Source: Acidobacteriota bacterium
GTDB lineage: Bacteria; Acidobacteriota; Terriglobia; UBA7540
NCBI GenBank assembly: GCA_021827245.1
Contig: JAKAWN010000325.1
Coordinates: 1-7,900 of the forward strand
Direction: 5' to 3'
Length of the DNA stretch: 7,900 bases
The translations under genes were made by a program, and so were the position numbers. Of the stretch, positions 1 to 5,324 are shown in pieces. The stretch's first letter is position 1. The number at the start of each line of letters is the position of its first letter. The notes under the pieces are model-generated. The model saw only the letters and a list, made by a program, of their open reading frames with translations. It had not been told where the DNA came from and did not search any database.

Positions 1-115
1 GGGGGGCAGTAGCGGGCCCGAGCAGCAGGAGATACAGGCAGGCTTCGTTACGGTAAGCAGGTCTCCGCTGTTCGACCGAGAGGCGACGCAATTGGCCGCC
101 GAGCCGGCGTCTGGT

Positions 116-121
116 GAAGGA
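116..121 (+). promoter_or_regulatory. Ribosome binding site for the ABC ATPase
   Basis: GAAGGA lies 3 bases before the ATG at 125. The spacing is short. It favours 125 over the in-frame TTG at 92, which has no comparable purine-rich motif directly upstream. Confidence 0.45.
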
Positions 122-124
122 AAC

Positions 125-898
125 ATGGTCCTCCTGGAAGCGCGAAACATCGTCAAGTGCTACACGGCGGTTCCCGCCGTGAATGGGGTCACCTTCTCAA
201 TGGAGCCGGGCGAAGTGCTGGGGTGCGTCGGACCGAACGGGGCGGGAAAGAGCACGATTGTGCGCCTGCTGACGGGGCTGATTCAGCCGACGAGCGGCAA
301 CGTGCTCTTCCGCGGTGCAGATATCCAGAAGAGCTTGGTCGGCTATCGCGAGCAGCTCGGCTACGTTCCCGAGGAGCCGGAGCTTTATCCGTTCCTTTCG
401 GGGTGGGAATACCTCGAGTTGGTGGGAACGCTGCGAGGCCTGCCTCGCGCGACGCTTGCTAAGAAGATCCACGCGATGCTGGAGCTGTTTTCACTCTCGC
501 CCGCGAAATATGTATCCCTTGGCACGTACTCGAAGGGAATGCGGCAGCGAATCCTGCTGATCGCCGCGCTGGTGCATGATCCCGCGCTGCTGATTTTCGA
601 CGAGCCGCTGTCGGGCCTCGATGTGACCTCCGCACTCATTGCCAAGAACCTGATCAAGTCGCTCGGCAAACAGGGGAAGGCCGTTTTCTACTGCTCGCAC
701 GTTCTGGAGGTAGTTGAAAAGGTGTGTACGCGCGTCATGATTCTCCGGAAAGGCAAAGTGCTGGCAGACGCGGCGAGTACGGAGATTCAAAAACGCGCCG
801 GTGAATCGTCGCTGGAGAACACCTTCGTTCGTCTGGTGGAGGAGCGCGACGCCGCGCGCACCGCACGGGACATTATCAGCGTCATGAAAGCGGCATGA
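125..898 (+). CDS. ABC exporter ATP-binding protein (ABC-2 type)
   Basis: This is the cytoplasmic ATPase subunit that powers an ABC transporter; it should work as a dimer on the membrane partner encoded next. From the ATG at 125 it has 257 residues, normal for a stand-alone ATPase. Walker A is GPNGAGKST (36-44), the Q-loop region is YVPEEPELYP (80-89) with Glu where many families have Gln, the signature is YSKGMRQR (135-142) in place of LSGGQ, Walker B is ALLIFDEP (154-161), the D-loop is SGLD (163-166) and the switch His is H192. The KGM signature is common in ABC-2 type exporters. The ATG is chosen because family homology begins just after it and GAAGGA precedes it. However, the frame stays open to the left window edge (from base 2), so a TTG at 92 or a start further upstream cannot be excluded. 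Its stop overlaps the next start by 4 bp (ATGA), implying translational coupling. The substrate is unknown. Confidence 0.93.
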   Translation: MVLLEARNIVKCYTAVPAVNGVTFSMEPGEVLGCVGPNGAGKSTIVRLLTGLIQPTSGNVLFRGADIQKSLVGYREQLGYVPEEPELYPFLSGWEYLELVGTLRGLPRATLAKKIHAMLELFSLSPAKYVSLGTYSKGMRQRILLIAALVHDPALLIFDEPLSGLDVTSALIAKNLIKSLGKQGKAVFYCSHVLEVVEKVCTRVMILRKGKVLADAASTEIQKRAGESSLENTFVRLVEERDAARTARDIISVMKAA

Positions 899-2676
899 GC
901 TCGAGCAACGCACAAGGCGCTCAGGCAGGCAGCCGGCAGTGGTCGGATAGGCCATTTACACGATTGGTACGGCACCTGATCGAGCGCATGATGCGCAGCG
1001 GCGACGAAACCGGCGAACTCGATTTTGGCATGGGCGCCATGCTGGCGCTGCTGCCCATTCCAGGTGCGTTCGCGTCGATCATCATGCTGGTGTTCCAGTC
1101 CCTTAGCGGCAGCACCCACTTGGACGCGTACGCGGCTTCTTCGCCCGACGAATATTTTTATATCGTGTTGGCGATGGTCGTGACCGGCGCAGTGGCCGTC
1201 TGGAAATGGGACGCGCTCATTCCCGACCGGCGCGATTATGTGAACCTTGCGCCGCTTCCGATTCCGGCGAAGCACATTCTGTACGCGAATCTCGCGGCTT
1301 TGTTGCTGGTGGCCGCCGCGCTGGCCTTCGACGTGAACCTGGTGTCGTCCATTCTGTTTCCGCTGGCCGCCAGCAGTTGGCAATCGTCGTTCGGCTACAC
1401 GGCGATGTTCTTCGCGACGCACCTGTTAGCGGTATTCCTCGCAAGCATGTTCAGCTTTTTCATCGTGCTGGCGATTCTTGGTTCGATGATGGCGGTGCTT
1501 CCTTATAGAGCCTTTCGCAGATGCTCGATTTACGTGCGCTGCGGCATGGTCGCCCTTCTGGTGGCCGCGCTTTCCACGAGTTTTGAGATGAGCGCGGTCC
1601 TCCAGCATGTGTTTCCAAGCTCGCTACCACCGGCCCGATTCCTGCCGCCAGTTTGGTTTTTGGGCCTGTGCCAGCATCTGCGAGGGCCGTCGGATCCGAC
1701 GTTCGGGACGCTGGCAAGAACGGCCGTCCTCGCTTGCGTGGTCGCCCCGGCGCTGGCAATAGGGGCGTACGCGCTGAGCTACCGCCGCTGTTTTACGAAG
1801 AGCTCGGAATCGATCGCGACCTTCGCCACCGCCGACGGCGCCATCCGTAACAGGAAGGGGTGTCGCGCGGCGGATCTGTTCCTGCGGACGCCGTTCGAGC
1901 GCGGCTGCTTTTCGTTCACCTTGAAAGCTCTGTTCCGGAGCGAGAACCACATGCTGATCGTTGGCGGTTTCGCGGGGATTGGCATCGTACTTGGCTCGGA
2001 GACGCTGTTTCAATCGGCGAGCGCTGGCGGCGCGAGCCGATGGCCCTCGGCCGCGGTGCTCAGCATCCCCCTGATCGCGCTCTATCTGCTTCTTGTCGGA
2101 CTACGGTTTTCATTCGAAATTCCCGTGATGCAGAAGGCCAATTGGATTTTCCGCCTGACGGATCCCGACGCGAGGGAGTGCGTTGGCCTCGCGCGGAAAA
2201 TCATGCTGACGTTCCTGATTCCACCGCTGCTTGCCATCGTGCTCCCGGCATACGGCTTCCTCTGGGGCTGGAGAGTAGGAGTGATCCACACGGCCGTCGT
2301 CGCTGCGGCATCGGTGCTGCTGATCGAAATTCTGCTCGTGCAGTTCCGCAAGATTCCGTTCACCTGTTCGGCGCCTCATTTCAAAAGCAACTTTGCCCTT
2401 TGGGGGTTCCTTTATCTTCTCGAGTTCATAGTATTCACTTCTTGGGTTCCGGCCATCGAGCGGCGGGCGTCGGAAGACCCACTGTGGTACTTGGGATTTA
2501 TTCTCGCCCTAACCGGAATTTGGCTGGTACTGGCACATTATCGGCGTGAGATGATTCGCCTCGATCGCCAGCCTATTTTTGAGCAAGAATCGGATCTCGC
2601 CATTGAGCTCAACCTCGGTTGGGTAGCAAGGGGCGGTGAGGGAACGTCTAAGGATGGTCAACAAAATGGCCGTTGA
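895..2676 (+). CDS. Polytopic membrane protein, probable ABC-2 type permease
   Basis: This is probably the membrane-spanning subunit of the exporter driven by the preceding ATPase. It has 593 residues. I count about 12 hydrophobic segments by eye, near residues 46-69, 88-106, 129-145, 167-200 (perhaps two), 215-235, 277-294, 352-368, 387-404, 437-457, 461-482, 500-519 and 530-547. After the second segment comes WDALIPDRRDYVNLAPLPIP (105-124), the type of cytoplasmic loop I associate with large ABC-2 type permeases. KIPFTCSAPHFKSN (486-499) is a second conspicuous motif, probably cytoplasmic. The long hydrophilic loop at 296-350 is rich in Arg and Lys. The length is about twice that of a classic six-segment ABC-2 permease, so it may be a fused or duplicated pair in one chain. 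The C-terminal tail (550-593) is charged and probably cytosolic. The start is fixed by the ATGA overlap with the ATPase gene. The permease role is inferred from context and motifs; the cargo is unknown. Confidence 0.82.
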   Translation: MSSSNAQGAQAGSRQWSDRPFTRLVRHLIERMMRSGDETGELDFGMGAMLALLPIPGAFASIIMLVFQSLSGSTHLDAYAASSPDEYFYIVLAMVVTGAVAVWKWDALIPDRRDYVNLAPLPIPAKHILYANLAALLLVAAALAFDVNLVSSILFPLAASSWQSSFGYTAMFFATHLLAVFLASMFSFFIVLAILGSMMAVLPYRAFRRCSIYVRCGMVALLVAALSTSFEMSAVLQHVFPSSLPPARFLPPVWFLGLCQHLRGPSDPTFGTLARTAVLACVVAPALAIGAYALSYRRCFTKSSESIATFATADGAIRNRKGCRAADLFLRTPFERGCFSFTLKALFRSENHMLIVGGFAGIGIVLGSETLFQSASAGGASRWPSAAVLSIPLIALYLLLVGLRFSFEIPVMQKANWIFRLTDPDARECVGLARKIMLTFLIPPLLAIVLPAYGFLWGWRVGVIHTAVVAAASVLLIEILLVQFRKIPFTCSAPHFKSNFALWGFLYLLEFIVFTSWVPAIERRASEDPLWYLGFILALTGIWLVLAHYRREMIRLDRQPIFEQESDLAIELNLGWVARGGEGTSKDGQQNGR

Positions 2677-2734
2677 ATTCGAGTTCCGAGGCGAGAAGTA
2701 CCGGGTGGACACCCAGAAGCTGTCAGCCCGATGA
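2666..2734 (+). pseudogene. Short ORF, possible 5' remnant of a truncated gene
   Basis: This is a 22-codon frame that starts inside the last codons of the permease gene, in another frame; an in-frame ATG also occurs at 2654. AAGGA at 2650-2654 could serve as ribosome binding site for the ATG at 2666. The peptide begins MAVEFEFRGEKYRVDT and ends six residues later at TGA. It reads like the N-terminus of a small protein with an extended beta-hairpin start rather than random sequence, but it stops just where base composition changes to a C/A-rich stretch. It could be the third gene of the ABC operon cut short by insertion or deletion, a genuine microprotein, or chance. I do not recognise a family. 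Confidence 0.3.
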
Positions 2735-3059
2735 CGGCCTTGAGCCATGGCCGAATCTACGACGTCCGTCGATTGAGCGATGAGCGGGCGGGGCCATTCA
2801 TTCAATCAAATCTTCCAGAAACTCCAACTGCACACCTCTCGTCCACAGAAAGAAAGCTTCACGTTCAAAGAAACCCGTTACCCGCCGATCGGCGCGTACC
2901 CGTATCATCTTCGACCAGTTGCCAACATCCACATCCTCTGCTCAGGAACACACCACACATCCACAGCACCGCCTGGACACACCAACGCGCAACGCTACTT
3001 CATCCCGCGCGCAACGTTTCTCGACATTCCCGAAAAAATACTCAATCCCCAAAACGTCG

Positions 3060-3144
3060 TTTCCGGGCATAAAACAGGCGCAGCAGGGAGAATAGTAAGC
3101 ACGCAAGCGCTGCTGCGAAAAGCATTTCCGGGCGAGCCCGGAAA
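3060..3144. repeat. Cluster of nested direct and inverted repeats
   Basis: The 9-base word TTTCCGGGC occurs at 3060-3068 and again at 3125-3133, 65 bases apart. Its exact reverse complement GCCCGGAAA is at 3136-3144. Between the direct copies lies a separate perfect inverted repeat, CGCAGCAG at 3079-3086 and CTGCTGCG at 3110-3117, with a 23-base loop. The 3060 copy can pair with the 3136-3144 arm, enclosing the inner hairpin, or the 3125 copy can pair locally with the same arm; the two folds exclude each other. Roles that fit are a terminator with alternative folds, an oriT or protein binding region for the adjacent MOBC-like gene, or remnants of a recombination site. The repeats are seen directly; the role is inferred. 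Confidence 0.55.
3125..3144 (-). terminator. Candidate intrinsic terminator of the minus-strand operon
   Basis: TTTCCGGG and CCCGGAAA form a perfect 8-bp stem around a four-base loop, 57 bases past the stop codon of the last minus-strand gene. On the minus strand the stem is followed by TGCTTTTC, a weak U-tract with only four consecutive Ts. On the plus strand no T-run follows, so it is unlikely to stop the ABC operon. Confidence is limited by the poor U-tract. Confidence 0.45.
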
Positions 3145-3201
3145 GTGGTTGTCACTTAAACTTCACTTCAAAGAAATGGCAAAATCACGGCAAACGGGCC
3201 T

Positions 3202-4005
3202 TCAGCGGGAGATTACTGCCGAGCTGATGGGTGTGCCAGCGAAGGCGAGAAACTCTCGCAATCGCCGGGGGGTGGTGGAGAGGGAAGAGGTTACGGGCAT
3301 GTCCAGCAATTGGCTGTGCCAGTCCCTTGCGAGCCCGAAGTACACACGACCTTGTGCCTTCCCGACGTGGTTCATGACGAACCGCAGAAGATCGTGGCTC
3401 GTGACCAGGTAGAGAACCCGGCTCACGCGGGATTCCTGGCTCAGGGTTACCGCAATGACTCTGTAGCGGTCGATAGTTTTCGGGCTGCGTTCGTATTCGA
3501 GCGCAAAGCGATGCTCACTTGACTCTGTGCCGACCGTAACGATGGCGTCGTAATCCTTGGCGAAACCAGCTCCAGTCAGCTCATTCTGCGAACGGATCTC
3601 GAGCGCTCCGATCCAGCGGACGAGCAATCCGGCGCGAAGTGCGCTGAGTTGGATGTCGTTCAGGCCAAGGGCGTGGAGAACGCTACGCTCCGCGTGCCTC
3701 CCGTTTGACCGTTCATGCCCAAGCAGGCAGTTCTCGCCTCTGTCCACCAACAGCTCTGCGCCGCTGCTGGCAATGGAATACACAGCTTCGCCCTTTGCCG
3801 GCGGAGGCGTGCCCTGCTCGACAAGTCCGTTCTCCACCAGTCGCCGGAGCCTCCAGTCAAAAGACTTCCGGTTCTGTTCGCAGCACTCGATCCGCATGAA
3901 CTCGAAGAGCTGGGAGTGGGTGGCGTATTCCGAGCGCAGGATTTGGCGCAAGAGCGGAATATCGCGAGCTTCGTTCAGTTGAATGGAGCCTTTTGGATAG
4001 CGCAT
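3202..4005 (-). CDS. Replic_Relax / MOBC-relaxase-like protein
   Basis: This is a 267-residue soluble protein with the layout of the Replic_Relax family. The N-terminal winged helix-turn-helix (about 13-67) has a recognition-type segment around SFDWRLRRLVENGLVEQ and a wing near PPPAKGEAVYSIASSG. A middle HALGLND (111-117) follows. The PD-(D/E)XK-like core has KDYDAIV (150-156) and, 17 residues after D153, ALEYER (168-173) with E170 and E172, then IDRY (178-181). Relaxases of the MOBC class (pAD1 TraX, CloDF13 MobC) are known to combine a winged helix with a restriction-endonuclease-like fold and are of similar size. A nicking or mobilisation role is therefore plausible here, next to a coupling ATPase. 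The alternative is a DNA-binding or copy-control protein. GGGAG at 4015-4019, inside the end of the previous gene, is 9 bases before the ATG. The gap to that gene is 6 bp. It is the last gene of the operon. Confidence 0.72.
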   Translation of the reverse strand: MRYPKGSIQLNEARDIPLLRQILRSEYATHSQLFEFMRIECCEQNRKSFDWRLRRLVENGLVEQGTPPPAKGEAVYSIASSGAELLVDRGENCLLGHERSNGRHAERSVLHALGLNDIQLSALRAGLLVRWIGALEIRSQNELTGAGFAKDYDAIVTVGTESSEHRFALEYERSPKTIDRYRVIAVTLSQESRVSRVLYLVTSHDLLRFVMNHVGKAQGRVYFGLARDWHSQLLDMPVTSSLSTTPRRLREFLAFAGTPISSAVISR

Positions 4006-4011
4006 CGGCGG

Positions 4012-4563
4012 TCACTCCCGTCGTAGCGACTCGAGCTGAAGGCGCGCACTCCACGGCCAATTGACGAATGGCCGGAGCGCGAACCTCCCAAGGTCTGTGC
4101 GCAGCCAACCGCCGGGCGGCATGAGCAGCATCGCCTCTTGCTGGTCACGGCATTCGCTGAACGAAATCAGGAGCGTTCCCTCGGACCGCCAAGCTGGCGA
4201 GCCCACATTGATATGGCCGACCTCGCAGGCTTTGACGACAATCAGGAAGTAGTCAGGCTGCTGCGGGGCGGACAGCATCCGGTTGAAAAGGACCTTGTTT
4301 TGGCCTTTCCAGATGCAGGGCTCTGCGCACTCAAACACCATATTCAGCATGCGCAGAGGGCAATTCGGATCGAAGCCGCCGACACCATTGAACCGGACGT
4401 GACCAATGATCTTCGGCCGGGTTCGGATCTTGCCGTTCACCGGAACGCCCGTGGTGTTGAAGAAGGCCGCGCGAGCTAAGCGTCTTGTATCATTCGGGTT
4501 CTTCCCGAATCGCTTGCGCCATACGCTGCCAAAGCCTGTCACCGTGACCAACATGTCTATCAC
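4012..4563 (-). CDS. Hypothetical protein in type IV transfer operon
   Basis: This is a 183-residue protein that I do not recognise. It has no signal peptide or membrane segment and looks cytosolic. Visible features are a basic N-terminal third (WRKRFGKNPNDTRRLAR, 15-31), a stretch with strand-like spacing (KIIGHVRFNGVGGFDPNCPL, 51-70), five Cys (68, 79, 83, 113, 138) with CAEPC at 79-83, a hydrophobic strand PDYFLIVVKACEVG (103-116) and a Trp/Pro-rich end (WPW at 169-171). The Cys residues are too scattered to claim a zinc site. The start is a GTG whose GTGA overlaps the stop of the upstream gene by 4 bp, with GAAGGG 3 bases before it; an ATG at 4554 (residue 4) is an alternative. Its fixed place between the coiled-coil membrane protein and the MOBC-like protein suggests an accessory role in DNA processing or coupling, by context only. 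Confidence 0.7.
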   Translation of the reverse strand: MIDMLVTVTGFGSVWRKRFGKNPNDTRRLARAAFFNTTGVPVNGKIRTRPKIIGHVRFNGVGGFDPNCPLRMLNMVFECAEPCIWKGQNKVLFNRMLSAPQQPDYFLIVVKACEVGHINVGSPAWRSEGTLLISFSECRDQQEAMLLMPPGGWLRTDLGRFALRPFVNWPWSARLQLESLRRE

Positions 4564-5324
4564 ATGCCCTTCAGTTGCTTGTTTTTTTGCCGCTCGGCAT
4601 AGAGCTCTTCCTGCAAGCGGTTGATGTGGCCGACGAGCCTGGCGCCGTCGCCGGTTGCATCGGCTGGCGACGGGTCACGCAAGGCTGTGTCGCGTTTGCC
4701 AGGACCGCTTAGCCGTTTCGCCAAGGCATCGAGCCTCGTAGAGAGGTCGGCGACCACAAGTGCTTTCTGACGGAGCTCTTCTTGGAGCCTGTTTCGATCA
4801 TGCGTGGTCGCGTCGAGTTGGGAAGCCATCTGTGAGAGTTCCGCTTTCAGGTTGTCCTGGCCACTCTCGCCCCAGGCAGGGCGACCAGCTCCGGATTCCG
4901 CCGCTTCCATCGTGCGGTTGCAGTTCTCGATGTGCGTGTTGTATCGCTCGATGGCTTCGCGTGCCTGCTCGCGCGAATGCAAGTCGTGGTTGTGCAGGTC
5001 GGCCAATGTCTGTGCGTGGATTCGCATTTTACGGCTGTCATCGATCCACCGTTTGGCATAGGCCAGCGTAAGGAATGCGGCGTATGCCGTGATCCAGAAG
5101 GAGAACCAGAAGTATTGATTGCGTACCGTAGCATCGAGAAAGACCTGGCGCCGCTGCTCGAGCCACGGGCCGTAATTGAAGTCAGTCGGATTGAATTGCC
5201 TGAGCAGGAATTCGTACCAGGTGTCTTGGTAGAGGCGGGGTGGCGCCGGCCCCTGAGCGCGGACGCGCGGCACGGCCAGGAGCAGAACGATCACCAACAA
5301 CCAACCACAAACGATCCTTTTCAT
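4560..5324 (-). CDS. Membrane-anchored coiled-coil protein of transfer operon
   Basis: This is a 254-residue protein of unknown family. Residues 1-23 look like a signal peptide (MKR, then a Leu/Val core, VRA before Q24). A short extracytoplasmic stretch (24-69, rich in aromatic residues and Pro) leads to one membrane segment at 71-90 (YFWFSFWITAYAAFLTLAYA) followed by KRW, which places the rest in the cytoplasm. Residues 98-250 are polar and mostly helical, with coiled-coil-like stretches near 100-142, 157-205 and 230-252 broken by Gly/Pro-rich linkers (144-155, 206-226). If the N-terminus is not cleaved, it would be a two-helix hairpin with both ends inside. It overlaps the coupling ATPase gene by 4 bp (ATGA) and the next gene by 4 bp (GTGA). 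A scaffold or adaptor that tethers the ATPase, DNA complex or channel at the inner membrane fits the layout; this is inference. Confidence 0.78.
   Translation of the reverse strand: MKRIVCGWLLVIVLLLAVPRVRAQGPAPPRLYQDTWYEFLLRQFNPTDFNYGPWLEQRRQVFLDATVRNQYFWFSFWITAYAAFLTLAYAKRWIDDSRKMRIHAQTLADLHNHDLHSREQAREAIERYNTHIENCNRTMEAAESGAGRPAWGESGQDNLKAELSQMASQLDATTHDRNRLQEELRQKALVVADLSTRLDALAKRLSGPGKRDTALRDPSPADATGDGARLVGHINRLQEELYAERQKNKQLKGM

Larger units (their letters stand above)
2735..3201. other. Intergenic region between convergent operons
   Basis: This holds 467 bases without a credible gene. The part from about 2800 to 3060 is rich in C and A on the + strand (runs such as AACACACCACACATCCACAG) and poor in G, unlike the flanking genes. 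Two + strand frames stay open here only because stop codons are scarce in such sequence; their translations lack domain-like patterns, and one runs antisense into the next gene. The right half (3060-3144) holds a set of direct and inverted repeats and a likely terminator, listed separately. I see no tRNA, no transposase fragment and no clear terminator for the + strand operon. Confidence 0.7.

Noticed and set aside
787..1422. Open - strand frame of 211 codons
   Set aside because: It is antisense to the ABC ATPase and permease; the composition (runs of Arg, His, Gln) is that of a shadow of a coding strand.
2736..2752. CGGCC and GGCCG arms as terminator of the ABC operon
   Set aside because: Only five base pairs and no T-run follows on the + strand.
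2760..2771. CGACG and CGTCG short palindrome
   Set aside because: It has a stem of four or five base pairs with almost no loop and no repeat elsewhere in the intergenic region; it may well be chance.
2731..3072. Open + strand frame of 113 codons
   Set aside because: It overlaps the 210-codon frame in the same low-complexity DNA; the translation is rich in His, Ser, Thr and Pro with no hydrophobic core.
2780..3412. Open + strand frame of 210 codons across the intergenic region
   Set aside because: It runs about 210 bases antisense into the MOBC-like gene, has no domain-like pattern, and exists because stop codons are rare in the C/A-rich stretch.
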